From positions 1,116,001 through 1,180,000 of the forward strand of contig CAWGGM010000020.1 in assembly GCA_963822115.1 (NCBI GenBank): DNA of 64,000 bases, in the 5' to 3' direction. Both the position numbers and the translations under genes were made by a program. The stretch comes from CAWDXG01 sp963822115. Lineage in GTDB: Bacteria > Myxococcota_A > Polyangia > Polyangiales > Polyangiaceae. This document shows, one piece after another, positions 29,997 to 38,933 of this stretch (its first letter is position 1; each line of letters opens with the position of its first letter). The notes under the pieces were generated by a model, which saw only the letters and a program-made list of their open reading frames with translations, made no database searches and was not told where the DNA came from.

Positions 29997-31570
29997 CACG
30001 GATCCGCTTGGCGGGGCTCGGTGCTCTGCTGTTCGTCGCCGGCTGCGGTGCCCGCAGCGGTCTGCACGAGCCGCCGCTCGACGGCGGCGTCGAGGACGCG
30101 CCCTCCGACGTGCAGGACGTGCAGTGCATCACCGACCAGGACTGCGCTTCGGCCGACAAGTGCTCGCCGAGCGTTTGCGTCGAGGGTGCGTGCGTGCCCG
30201 GCGTGCCCGTCGACTGCAACGACCACGACCCGTGCACCGAGGACAGCTGCGAGCCGTCCACGGGACAGTGCCAGCACAAGAGCCTGACGCTCGACCAGGA
30301 CGGCGACGGCTTCAAGGGCCCGCGTCCGGGCTACGCGCCCGGCGCGCCGGGCTCCTGCGGCGACGACTGCGACGACACCAATCCGAACGCCTATCCCGGC
30401 GGCACCGAGGTGTGCGACGGCGTCGACAACGACTGCAACGGCATCATCGACGACAACATGTCGTACGTGCCGGCAGGGCAGGGCGACGTGCGCGTCTCCG
30501 GACCCAGCCAGCAGAGCGGCACCGGCGGCCTCGCCTACAACGGCAATGTCTACGCTGCCACCTACGGCTCGCAGAACACCTACTGGCTCAACTACTTCAA
30601 GGGCCTGTCAGCGACGGGCAAGACCGTGCTGCCCGAGGTCGCCATCGCGAAGGCGCTCGACAACTACGTCTTCGCCGGACCCATCGTGTGGACGGGCGCC
30701 ATGTTCGGCACGGCCTGGGAGGACGCCAGGACGGGCAACTACGACATCTACTTCAACCGGCTCGACAAGGACGGCAAGAAGCTCGGCCCGGACCAGCGCC
30801 TGACGGCATCGACCGGCTACTCGCTCGGGCCAGACCTGATCTGGAACGGCACCGAGTTCCTGGTTGCCTGGTATGTCCAGCTTTCAGGTCAGCCGACCAT
30901 CTACGGCCGGCGCATCAACGTCGACGGCAAGACGATCGGCAGCAAGATCACGCTCACCAATCCTGTGTGGTTTGCCGAGTCGCCGAAGCTCGCCGAAGGT
31001 GTGAAGAAGCTCGGGCTCGCCTTCAACATGGGTGACGCGACAAGCCAGCAGGTCGGCTTCCGGCTGCTCGATCCCGACATGTCGCCATCGAGCGGTCTGA
31101 TCAAACTGTCGACCGATAGCGGCACAGCGCCGTCCGTGGTGTGGAACGGCGATCGCTACGTCGTCGTGTACTCCAAGTGGAACTACAACAACAAGCCGGC
31201 GGTCCCCGGTGACTCCATCTGGGGCGCATCGGTCGACGAGAACGGCAAGGTCGTCACGCCCGAGAAGCGCCTGACAACCGGAGCCAAGCACGCACGCGCC
31301 GTCGACCTCCTGGCACTGGGCAACCGCCTGCTGCTCGTCTGGGCCGACGACAAGGACGGCAACTACGAGCTGTACAGCAAGATGCTCAACGCCGACCTCA
31401 CGCAGCTGTCGCCGCGCCGGCGCATCACCAACAATCCCGCCGACACGCTCGACCCCATCGCAGCCTTCGGTCCCAGTGGTGACGTGGGCGTGCTGTTCGA
31501 CGACAACCGCTCCGGCAGCTGGCAGACGTACTTCACGCGCCTGGTCTGCAAGGCCGGCGCGACGCCGTAA
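29987..31570 (+). CDS. Lipoprotein with MopE-like metal-binding motif and C-terminal repeat domain
   Basis: 527 residues. Lipobox LLFVAGCGA. Cys-rich module (CITDQDCASADKCSPSVCVE). Then a motif of the type found in MopE-like putative metal-binding repeats: CGDDCDDTNPNAYPGGTEVC, DGVDNDCNGIIDD, with a preceding LDQDGDGF calcium-type loop. From about residue 165 onward regularly spaced aromatic and Gly/Asp blocks (WDGAMFGTAWEDARTGNYDIYF-like, WNGTEFLVAWY, WNGDRYVVVYSKW, LLLVWADDKDGNYELY) suggest a beta-propeller. Probably an exposed metal-binding surface protein. It overlaps the upstream lipoprotein gene. Confidence 0.78.
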   Translation: MLLTRIRLAGLGALLFVAGCGARSGLHEPPLDGGVEDAPSDVQDVQCITDQDCASADKCSPSVCVEGACVPGVPVDCNDHDPCTEDSCEPSTGQCQHKSLTLDQDGDGFKGPRPGYAPGAPGSCGDDCDDTNPNAYPGGTEVCDGVDNDCNGIIDDNMSYVPAGQGDVRVSGPSQQSGTGGLAYNGNVYAATYGSQNTYWLNYFKGLSATGKTVLPEVAIAKALDNYVFAGPIVWTGAMFGTAWEDARTGNYDIYFNRLDKDGKKLGPDQRLTASTGYSLGPDLIWNGTEFLVAWYVQLSGQPTIYGRRINVDGKTIGSKITLTNPVWFAESPKLAEGVKKLGLAFNMGDATSQQVGFRLLDPDMSPSSGLIKLSTDSGTAPSVVWNGDRYVVVYSKWNYNNKPAVPGDSIWGASVDENGKVVTPEKRLTTGAKHARAVDLLALGNRLLLVWADDKDGNYELYSKMLNADLTQLSPRRRITNNPADTLDPIAAFGPSGDVGVLFDDNRSGSWQTYFTRLVCKAGATP

Positions 31571-31573
31571 CGC

Positions 31574-31602
31574 CGGGCGGAAGCGCTCTCACCTTCCGCC
31601 CG
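31574..31602 (+). terminator. Perfect ten-base hairpin after the metal-binding lipoprotein gene
   Basis: CGGGCGGAAG (31574-31583), nine-base loop, CTTCCGCCCG (31593-31602), starting three bases after the stop codon. No T-tract follows. Position and stability make a terminator or 3'-end stabiliser likely. Confidence 0.6.
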
Positions 31603-31712
31603 TGTGTCGCGCTACCATGGGCGCCCGATCGGCAGCTCCCCCGCGCCGATCGCAGAGCCCGCGCACAGGGGCGTGCCGGGTCGGGCACGTTTGTCATCCG
31701 AAGGAGAAGACC

Positions 31713-32754
31713 ATGGCACTGCACAGCAAGGAAGCCGTACGGGATTTGCTCGACGACGACGTGTACGCGTCCAACGACGTTTCCGTGGCCATGCCGAAGT
31801 ACCGGTTCCCGAAGGAAGAGCGCAATCCGCGGCATGCGCACGCGGTCGTGCGCGACGAGCTGCTCCTCGACGGAAACTCGCGGCAGAACCTGGCGACCTT
31901 CTGCCAGACCTGGCTCGAGCCCGAGGTGCACGCGCTGATGAACGAACGAGAACACCATCGGCGTCGTGCCCACGCTCGGCGTCACCTTCACCGGCCAGTT
32001 CGAGCCGGTCGCCGACGTGGCCAAGGCGCTTGACCAGCTCGAGAAGGACACCGGGCTCGACATCCCGATCCACGTCGACGGAGCGAGCGGCGGCTTCCTC
32101 GCGCCGTTCTGCGCGCCCGATCTGGTGTGGGACTTCCGCGTCCCGCGCGTGAAATCGATCAACACCTCGGGGCACAAGTACGGTCTGGCGCCGCTCGGCG
32201 TCGGCTGGGTCTTGTGGCGCGAGGAGAAGGATCTGCCCGACGAGCTGGTGTTCTGGGTGAACTACCTGGGCGGCAACATGCGCGACATCGGCCTGAACTT
32301 CTCGCGCCCCGGCGGGCAGATCGTCGCGCAGTACTACAACTTCTTGCGCCTCGGCCGGGAGGGCTACAGGAAGATCCACATGTCCTGCTACGAGACCGCG
32401 CAGTGGATCGCGGGAGAGCTCGCCAAGCTCGGGCCGTTCGAGATCCTGTACGACGGGCGAAGCGAAGCGGGGCTGCCGGCGCTGTGCTGGAAGATCACGG
32501 ACGGCCAGGATCCGGGCTTCACGCTCTACGACATGGCCGACCGGTTGCGCGCGCGCGGCTGGCAGGTGCCGGCCTACTCGCTACCCTACAACTGCACCGA
32601 CGTCGTCATCCAGCGCATCCTCGTGCGCCACGGCGTGAGCCGCGACCTGGGCGCGCTACTGGTCGAGGACATCAAGCGCTCCCTCGACTACTTCAAGCAG
32701 CACCCCGTGCAGAAGTCGCTCACCGCCGAGGAAGCGTCCGGCTTCCGGCACTAG
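31713..32754 (+). pseudogene. gadB: Glutamate decarboxylase with an internal deletion of about 120 codons
   Basis: PLP-dependent enzyme converting glutamate to GABA, normally about 466 residues. ATG 31713 has AAGGAGA upstream. The N-terminus fits the family (MPKYRFPKEERNPRHAHAVV; LLDGNSRQNLATFCQTWLEP) up to VHALMNE near 31944. The next base triplets jump, out of frame, to ENTIGVVPTLGVTFTGQFEP. From there it is intact to the C-terminus, including the PLP-lysine block INTSGHKYGLAPLG and FSRPGGQIVAQYYNFLRLGR. Compared from memory with the E. coli enzyme, about residues 78-199 are missing, including cofactor-contacting positions. The junction sequence AACGAACGAGAAC suggests deletion through a short repeat. 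It cannot make a working enzyme as read. Confidence 0.85.
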
Positions 32755-32769
32755 CGGCGCTTGGGGTTT

Positions 32770-32853
32770 CACAGGAAGGCGGAAGGCCAGGAAGGGTTTC
32801 TGGGGTCGAGCGGCTGTGAAGAGCGCCTTCCCGCCTTTCCGTCTTCCTGTTCC
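32770..32853. repeat. Imperfect purine-rich inverted repeat between convergent genes
   Basis: The left arm ACAGGAAGGCGGAAGGCC (about 32770-32795 in full) is matched in inverse orientation at about 32824-32853 with a few mismatches and one-base gaps. It contains tandem GGAAGGC units. It could fold into a long hairpin and act as a bidirectional terminator. Similar GAAGGCCGAA-type repeats occur at 16252-16412. Confidence 0.5.
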
Positions 32854-32901
32854 CTCTCGCACCCGGCCGCACTCCGCAGTGCGCGCGACGAGCATGAAGC
32901 G

Positions 32902-33816
32902 TCAGCTGCGTTTCTTGCTGAGGCCGGCTTGGTGCACCTTGCCGGGCAGGCGGCGGCCGATGACGGACTCGGCGACGCGGCCGGCCTCGATCAATTTTTC
33001 GAGATCGATGCCGGTCTCGATGCCCATGCCGTGCAGCATGTACACGAGATCTTCCGTTGCCAGGTTGCCCGCGGCGCCGGGCGCGTAGGGGCAGCCGCCG
33101 AGGCCGGCGACCGAGGCGTCGAAATCGCGGAAGCCCGCTTCCAGCCCCACCAGCGCGTTGGCCAGCGCCGTGCCGCGCGTGTCGTGGAAGTGCAGCGCCA
33201 GCTTTTCCGCGGGGAGCTCATCCAGGAACAGCTCGCAGATCTTCCGCGTCTGCAGCGGCGTGCCCACGCCGATGGTGTCGCCCAGCGACACCTGATAGCA
33301 GCCGAGCGCCAGCAGCCGCTCGGCGATCTCGAGCGCGCGCTTCGGGTCGACCTCGCCTTCGTACGGGCAGCCCCACACCGTCGAGATGTAGGCGCGCACG
33401 CGCATGCCCGCTTCGAGCGCCGGCGGCACCACCTCGCTGAACACCGAGAGCGAGGTCTCGATGCTCTTGTTGGTGTTCTTCTGGTTGTGGGTTTCGCTCG
33501 CCGACATGAACACGGCAATCTCGGCCAGGCCGGCAGCCTTGGCGCGCTCGAAGCCCTTGGCGTTGGGGCACAGCGCGCTGAGCGTCACGCCCTCCGGCGC
33601 CTTCACATCGCGCACCAGCTCGTCCGCATCCGCCAGCTGCGGCACCCAGCGCGGCGACACGAAGCTCGTCAGCTCGATGCGCGACAGTCCCGAAGCGACC
33701 AGCGCTTCGATCAGGCGCTTCTTGCCGTCGAGCGGGATCGGCGCGGCTTCGTTCTGCAATCCGTCGCGGGGCGAGACCTCGTACACCGAGACGCGGTCGG
33801 GGAGATGTTCCAGCAT
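32902..33816 (-). CDS. Hydroxymethylglutaryl-CoA lyase
   Basis: 304 residues from ATG 33816 (MLEHLPDRVSVYEVSPRDGL). Cleaves HMG-CoA to acetoacetate and acetyl-CoA, in leucine breakdown or ketone-body metabolism. The catalytic Arg17-Asp18 pair lies in SPRDGLQNE, metal-binding HFHDT follows, and the active-site loop appears as GLGGCPYAPGAAGN, with its Cys. A longer reading starting from a TTG has no support. The downstream neighbour purF is on the same strand but metabolically unrelated. Confidence 0.93.
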   Translation of the reverse strand: MLEHLPDRVSVYEVSPRDGLQNEAAPIPLDGKKRLIEALVASGLSRIELTSFVSPRWVPQLADADELVRDVKAPEGVTLSALCPNAKGFERAKAAGLAEIAVFMSASETHNQKNTNKSIETSLSVFSEVVPPALEAGMRVRAYISTVWGCPYEGEVDPKRALEIAERLLALGCYQVSLGDTIGVGTPLQTRKICELFLDELPAEKLALHFHDTRGTALANALVGLEAGFRDFDASVAGLGGCPYAPGAAGNLATEDLVYMLHGMGIETGIDLEKLIEAGRVAESVIGRRLPGKVHQAGLSKKRS

Positions 33817-33928
33817 GGGCTCGATTGGGTACGTGTAGTCTAGATCAGGCTGCTCCGGACGCGAATTGTCGAAGAAATCCGCGGGCAAAGCGGGCCGGCT
33901 GCCAGGACCCCCCAACCAAAACGGCGCG

Positions 33929-35371
33929 CTACGTATCCAGCAGTCGCGTCTGGCGTTGTCTCGGGTGCGGCGTGAACTCGATGGGGTAGTTGCCGCTCCA
34001 GCAGGCGTGACAGAACGAGCTGCCGGTCGCGCCGCTGTCCGCGACGGGCAGCGGGTGCTTGCCGGGCGGCGTGACGCGGGCCTGCGTGACGGCTTGCACC
34101 ATCTTCTCCAGCGACAGGTACGCCAGCGAGTCGCTGGTGATGTACTGGTTGATCTCCTCGACGTTGTGGCTCGAGGCGATCAGCTCGCCGCGGGTGGGCG
34201 TGTCGATGCCGTAGTAGCAGGGCCAGCGCGTGGGCGGACTGGAGATGCGCAGGTGCACCTCGCGCGCGCCGGCGTCGCGCAGCATCTTGACGATCTTGCG
34301 GCTGGTCGTGCCGCGCACGATGCTGTCGTCCACCACCACCACGCGCTTGCCGCGCAGCGTGGCGCTGATCGCGTTGAGCTTCAGGCGCACGCCGAAGTGG
34401 CGGATGCTCTGCTGCGGCTCGATGAAGGTGCGGCCGACGTAGTGGCTGCGCACCAGTCCCATCTCGAAGGGGATGCCCGACTGCTCGGCGTAGCCGATGG
34501 TCGCCGGCACGCCCGAGTCGGGCACCGGGATCACCACGTCCGCCTCCACGCCGTGCTCGATGGCCAGCGCACGGCCCAGGCTCTTGCGCGCCTCGTACAC
34601 GTTGATGCCGTCCATGGTCGAGTCCGGCCGCGCGAAGTACACGTACTCGAAGATGCACATGTGCCGCGGCTTGTCGTCGAACGGGCGCAGGCTCCGCATG
34701 CCGCGCTGGTCGAACACCAGCATCTCGCCCGGCTCCACATCGCGCACGTACTCGGCGTCGATCAGATCGAAGCTGGTCGGTTCGCTCGACAGCACGTAGG
34801 CGTCGCTCTTGGCGCTCATGCGGCCCAGGCACAGCGGTCGGATCCCCATCGGATCGCGCACGGCGATCATCGACTGTTCGGTCAGACAGAGCAGCGAGTA
34901 GGCGCCCTCGACCTGCGACAGCGCGTCGGCGATGCGATCTTCCACGGCGCGCTGGGTGCTCATCGCCACCAGATGGACGATCACCTCGGTGTCGCTGATG
35001 CTCTGGAAGATCGAGCCACGCGCTTCGAGCTTCTCGCGCATCGCCTCGGCGTTGGTCAGGTTGCCGTTGTGGGCGACGGCGATCGAGCCGCGCGAGTAGT
35101 CCACTGCCAAGGGCTGCGCGTTCTTCAGGAACGAGCCGCCGGCGGTCGAGTAGCGCACGTGGCCGATGGCGTTGTCGCCTTTGAGCTTGTCGAGCTGCTC
35201 GGGCGAGAACAGATCGGCGACGTGGCCCATGCCGCGGTGCATGCTGAGCTGCTTGCCGTCGCTGGCGACGATGCCCGCGCTCTCCTGGCCGCGATGCTGC
35301 AGCGCGTGAAGCCCGAGGTAGGCGAGATTTGCCGCCTCGGGATGTCCGTAGATGCCGAAAACGCCGCACAT
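33929..35371 (-). CDS. purF: Amidophosphoribosyltransferase
   Basis: 480-residue enzyme for the first committed step of purine synthesis. ATG 35371 gives MCGVFGIYGH, placing the N-terminal nucleophile at Cys2 after Met removal. Glutaminase features (LGLHALQHRGQESAGI, HNGNLTNA) are followed by the phosphoribosyltransferase domain with the PRPP loop VVVVDDSIVRGTTSRK. The reading frame extends 75 residues upstream but that would bury the nucleophile. It ends with an ATCC-type Cys pair (SFCHACWSGNYP). Confidence 0.96.
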   Translation of the reverse strand: MCGVFGIYGHPEAANLAYLGLHALQHRGQESAGIVASDGKQLSMHRGMGHVADLFSPEQLDKLKGDNAIGHVRYSTAGGSFLKNAQPLAVDYSRGSIAVAHNGNLTNAEAMREKLEARGSIFQSISDTEVIVHLVAMSTQRAVEDRIADALSQVEGAYSLLCLTEQSMIAVRDPMGIRPLCLGRMSAKSDAYVLSSEPTSFDLIDAEYVRDVEPGEMLVFDQRGMRSLRPFDDKPRHMCIFEYVYFARPDSTMDGINVYEARKSLGRALAIEHGVEADVVIPVPDSGVPATIGYAEQSGIPFEMGLVRSHYVGRTFIEPQQSIRHFGVRLKLNAISATLRGKRVVVVDDSIVRGTTSRKIVKMLRDAGAREVHLRISSPPTRWPCYYGIDTPTRGELIASSHNVEEINQYITSDSLAYLSLEKMVQAVTQARVTPPGKHPLPVADSGATGSSFCHACWSGNYPIEFTPHPRQRQTRLLDT

Positions 35372-35538
35372 GGCTGGAGTGCCGGCCGCGACAGCCGGAC
35401 GCGGCGCACTTTGCCTGTTTGCCGGCCCTCGCGCCAGCGCGGGATGTCGTTCCCGCGCTGGTCCGGCCATCTGTTCGGTCGGCGCAAGCCCGAAAGGCCC
35501 ATACAGTTTCGCGCCCGAGCCGCTATTCTGTCGCACCA

Positions 35539-38376
35539 ATGAGCGCACTCGACGAGCTGCTCGCCTCGTGGCGGGCAAACCCCGACGCCGAGTCAACTCT
35601 GACCCTGTGCTCCCAGCTTGGAGGCAGCGGGCAACTAGAGCTCGTCCGCGAGGTCGGCAGCAGCGCCGAGGCCTGGCACCTCAACGACGCGGAGGTGATG
35701 CTCGCCGTCGGGCGCATGTATCTCGAGGCGGGCCTCTTCGCCGAGGCGCAGTCCGCGCTCGTGACGGCGGGCAAGGCCAACGCCCGCGACTTCCGTGCGT
35801 TCCGTTTCCTGGGAGAAGTGCTGCTCAGGCGTGGCGACGCGATCCGCGCGGAGAAGGTGCTGGCCCGGGCCATCCAACTCGGCCAGGGCGATGGCGACTC
35901 GCAGCTCTGGCACGACCGTTCGATCGTCTACGTGGCGTTGCAGAAGCGTGTCGGCCCGGAAGCTGTGGCTGCCGAAGTGGCGCGCAGCCTGCCTCTGCGG
36001 CCTTCCATCGCGCCTCCGGCGATGAGCCCGCATTGGAACAACGACGAGTCCCCGACCATGAGGCGTTCGGCGGACGCGCCGCTGCCGCTGGGGGCGAGGC
36101 CGGACCCGGCCCCTGCAGCTCCGGCGCAGCCGCGCCAGCCAGCGCCGCAGGCCGTGGCGCCAGCGAAGGTCGCGGCGCCGCCGCGCTCGGCTCCGCCGCC
36201 TGCCGCCCGCAAGCCGAAGTCGGTACCGCCGCCGCTGCCGCCCTGGGGCGCATCCGGCGGAGCTGCAGCAGCGCAGGCCTTGGCTCCGGCGCCGGTTCCG
36301 GAAGCGGATCCACCGCCGTTCAGCGCCGTGCCCAGCGAGCGTGCGCCCGCTGCTGTGCCCCAGCCGGCGCTGTCTCCGGCGCCGCCGCTCGGCGGGATCG
36401 AAGCGCAGCCGGCGCCAGCGCAGGCGCCCATCGTGCCGGCGGCGGAGCCGTACATGGAGGACGAGACGGCCACCCACGTCTTCGATCCGCCCAACCCCGA
36501 GCCCGCCGTGATCCTGCAGCACCTGGCGCGCGTGGGCGTGTACGAGCCGGGCGGCGGCGCGCCGCCCGCGTGGGAAAAGGGCAACGGACAGAAGTCGCGC
36601 GGCTCGTGGGTGTTCATCCTGGCCACGCTGCTGCTCGCCGGAGCCGGCACCGGCGCCTACTTCTACGCGCGCAAGGTCAAGCACCAGCGGGCCGAGCTGG
36701 CCGCACACCTCAACGCCCAGGTTGCCACGATGCTGGAGGGCGGCAGCGTGGAGAAGCTGCGGACCACCAACGACAAACTGAAGCGCGTCTTCGAGCTCGA
36801 CTCGCGCAGCCAGCGCGCTGCCAAGCTCTGGCTCGAGAACCGCGTGCTCGGGCTCCTGATGCTGGCCGGCGACCAGCAGGGCGTCGACTCGGCGATCCAC
36901 CGCGCGCGCAAGGTGAAGGTGCCGGAGAAGGATCTGGCCTACGCGCGCATCGCGTCGTTCCTCGCCGACGGCGATCTAGCGGGCGCGGCGGCGCTTCTGC
37001 CCAAGTGGGACAAGAAGGCGGGCGACCAGGCGCTCTACCAGTTCTTGGCGGGCTCTGCGCTGGAGCGCGCGGGAGATCAGCGCGCCATCGAACGCTACCA
37101 GGCCGCGCGCGACCGCGATCCGAAGCTGGTGATCGCGCAGGTGATGCTGGCGCGCCTGGTGCTGCTCGAGGTCGGCGTGGACAAGGGCAAGCCGCTGGTC
37201 GACGCGCTCGAAAAGCGGATCGGCAAGGACCGCCCCAGCGTCAAGGCGCTCAAGGGTCTCGAGTGGGCGGTGGATCCGACGCGCCCGAAGGAGCTGCCAG
37301 CCGACGCCAAGCTCACGGCCGACGAGCGCAAGCAGTTGCCGCAGCCGCTCACCCCCGTGCCGTATATGGTCGATGCCCTGGGCGCCATCGCTGCGGGCGA
37401 GCACGAGCTGGCGAGCAAGGCGATCGAGAGCGGCGTCGGGCTCAGCGAGAGCCCTGCCGTCGCGACGCGCCTGGGCTTCCTCGCGATCCAGGCGGGCAAC
37501 GAGAAGCTCGCGCGCAAAGCGGCGCTGCGCGCGCTGCAGTTCGCCGCGGTCTACCCCGGTGCGCGAGTGTTGGCGTCGCGCGTGGCGCTGCTCGGCGGGC
37601 GCATCGCCGAAGCGAAGAAGGCCATCCAGGAGCTCGACCCGAAGGCGCCCGAGGTGGCGGTGGTGCGTGCCGTCATCGGCTACGAAGCGCTGGATCCGGG
37701 CGACCTGTCCGAAGCCGTCCAGGCGCTCGGCGACACTTCGGAGCGGCCGGACCTGGCGGCGCTGGTTGCCGCGCGGAAGGTGCTGTCGGGCGAAGCGTAT
37801 CCGGACGCCGACGGGCTCACGAAGATGGCGACTCCGACGGTGCCGTGGGGACAGATCGTCGCGCTCGATGCGGCGCTCGACACCGGGCAGCTCGACCTGG
37901 CGGGCAAGCTGGTGTCGGGCTGGAGCGACGAGACGAAGAAGCGTCCGGTGTTCGCGCTCCGGCTGGCGCGCCTGCTCCGCTACCAGGGCAAGGCCGAAGA
38001 CGCGGTGAAGGCGTCGAGCAACGCGCTGGAGCAAGGCAACGTGACGGCGCGCGATCTGATCGAGCGGGTCTACGATCTGCTGGACGGTCACTACACTGCG
38101 GGCGCCCGCACGCTGATCGCGAAGTATCCCAGCGTGCTCGGACCGATGACGGGCTATCTGCAGGTGCTGGCGGACGCGAAGCAGCACAAGAAGCTGGCCA
38201 AGGTGAAGGCCGCGCAGCTGGACCTGCCGTCGGACGCCGCGCCGCTCCTGCTGCGCACGCTGGCAGCTCGTGCCATGGCGGCGGTGGGCGACAAGCGCGC
38301 GAAGAAGTACGTCAAGCTGCTGCTCAAGCAGTACAAGACGAACCCCGAACTGCTTCAGGCGAAGAAAGACCTCTAG
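35539..38376 (+). CDS. Large TPR-like protein with one membrane segment
   Basis: 945 residues. The N-terminus has two or three TPR-like repeats (AVGRMYLEAGLFAEAQSALV; FRFLGEVLLRRGDAIRAEKV). A Pro/Ala-rich linker (about residues 165-320) follows, with an acidic spot EDETATHVFDPP. A single membrane helix lies at about 357-376 (WVFILATLLLAGAGTGAYFY). The remaining 570 residues are helical repeats outside the helix. The layout (cytoplasmic TPRs, linker, helix, extracytoplasmic solenoid) matches scaffold-like proteins common in myxobacteria. DETATHVF could be an FHA-recognised phospho-Thr site; that is speculation. Divergent from purF. Confidence 0.78.
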   Translation: MSALDELLASWRANPDAESTLTLCSQLGGSGQLELVREVGSSAEAWHLNDAEVMLAVGRMYLEAGLFAEAQSALVTAGKANARDFRAFRFLGEVLLRRGDAIRAEKVLARAIQLGQGDGDSQLWHDRSIVYVALQKRVGPEAVAAEVARSLPLRPSIAPPAMSPHWNNDESPTMRRSADAPLPLGARPDPAPAAPAQPRQPAPQAVAPAKVAAPPRSAPPPAARKPKSVPPPLPPWGASGGAAAAQALAPAPVPEADPPPFSAVPSERAPAAVPQPALSPAPPLGGIEAQPAPAQAPIVPAAEPYMEDETATHVFDPPNPEPAVILQHLARVGVYEPGGGAPPAWEKGNGQKSRGSWVFILATLLLAGAGTGAYFYARKVKHQRAELAAHLNAQVATMLEGGSVEKLRTTNDKLKRVFELDSRSQRAAKLWLENRVLGLLMLAGDQQGVDSAIHRARKVKVPEKDLAYARIASFLADGDLAGAAALLPKWDKKAGDQALYQFLAGSALERAGDQRAIERYQAARDRDPKLVIAQVMLARLVLLEVGVDKGKPLVDALEKRIGKDRPSVKALKGLEWAVDPTRPKELPADAKLTADERKQLPQPLTPVPYMVDALGAIAAGEHELASKAIESGVGLSESPAVATRLGFLAIQAGNEKLARKAALRALQFAAVYPGARVLASRVALLGGRIAEAKKAIQELDPKAPEVAVVRAVIGYEALDPGDLSEAVQALGDTSERPDLAALVAARKVLSGEAYPDADGLTKMATPTVPWGQIVALDAALDTGQLDLAGKLVSGWSDETKKRPVFALRLARLLRYQGKAEDAVKASSNALEQGNVTARDLIERVYDLLDGHYTAGARTLIAKYPSVLGPMTGYLQVLADAKQHKKLAKVKAAQLDLPSDAAPLLLRTLAARAMAAVGDKRAKKYVKLLLKQYKTNPELLQAKKDL

Positions 38377-38460
38377 GTTCGTCCTTCCCCGGGGGCGCAC
38401 CCAGGCAGGTACCAGAGCAGGCGCGCGCTATCCGTCGCGGCAGCCCGCGGGCGTCTACGG

Positions 38461-38520
38461 GCAACGGGCAACGGGCAACGGGCAACGGCTACGGGCTACG
38501 GGCCATACGGGCAACGGGCC
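38461..38520 (+). repeat. GCAACGG heptamer array
   Basis: Four perfect tandem copies of GCAACGG (38461-38488), then decayed units (CTACGG, GCTACGG, GCCATACGG, GCAACGG) that run straight into the left arm of the hairpin at 38519. It sits in the gap between the TPR gene and the four-helix-bundle gene. Confidence 0.85.
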
Positions 38521-38574
38521 ATCGTCATGTTGCTTCCTCCTTCTTGGGTGAAGGAGGAAGCAACATGACGATGG
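38519..38574 (+). promoter_or_regulatory. Perfect 25-bp hairpin enclosing the ribosome binding site and start codon of the next gene
   Basis: Left arm 38519-38543, six-base loop TTGGGT, right arm 38550-38574, with no mismatch. The right arm contains AAGGAGG (38551-38557) and the ATG (38565-38567) of the four-helix-bundle gene. As RNA the translation start would be locked in a very stable stem. As DNA it is a perfect palindrome next to a heptamer array. Confidence 0.85.
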
Positions 38575-38918
38575 AAACCAGCAGTTCATCACTCTTGCCG
38601 CATCACCGGTTGCGGGCCTATGGCGTTGCGCTCGAGGTGCTCGCGGCGGTGCGGGCGGCGCAGGTGCGGGACCGCAAGTTGCGGGAGGAGGCGTTGCGCG
38701 CGGCGAAGAGTGTGTGCCTGAACTGCGCGGAGGGTGCAGGACGGGTCACGCGGGCGGACAAGGGACTCGCGTTCGCAGTTGCGCGCGGCGAGCTTGTCGA
38801 GGCGGTGGCGGCTGTGGAGATTGCGGTCGCATCGGGCGACGCCCAGCGGGAGGCATTGCCTCGCGTGCTGGAGCTCGCTGGCCTCCTCAACGCGATGCTC
38901 ACGCGCCTGCTGCGCTGA
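38565..38918 (+). CDS. Four-helix-bundle protein (S23/Avd-like family)
   Basis: 117 residues. Family features: LRAYGVALEVLAAVRAAQVR, then AAKSVCLNCAEGAGRVTRAD and FAVARGELVEAVAAVEIAV, the helix patterns of the 23S-rRNA-intervening-sequence/diversity-generating-retroelement Avd-like fold. Family members are small, basic, pentamer-forming in the one DGR case studied, and usually of unknown role. Start ATG 38565 has AAGGAGG eight bases upstream, but both are within a perfect hairpin arm. No reverse transcriptase, template repeat or rRNA gene is nearby in this window. It stands alone between unrelated genes. Confidence 0.78.
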   Translation: MTMETSSSSLLPHHRLRAYGVALEVLAAVRAAQVRDRKLREEALRAAKSVCLNCAEGAGRVTRADKGLAFAVARGELVEAVAAVEIAVASGDAQREALPRVLELAGLLNAMLTRLLR

Positions 38919-38933
38919 GGAGGGCGCGAGCGC

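Noticed and set aside
38461..38520. Heptamer array as a CRISPR
   Set aside because: The unit is seven bases in head-to-tail copies with no spacers and no cas genes nearby.
35352..38564. Very long second plus-strand frame running through the TPR gene
   Set aside because: It is out of frame with the clear TPR protein and has Arg/Gly/Ala-rich shadow composition. Only its last part (from 38565) is a real gene.
38565..38918. Part of a diversity-generating retroelement
   Set aside because: No reverse transcriptase, template repeat or variable repeat was seen within the window around the Avd-like gene.
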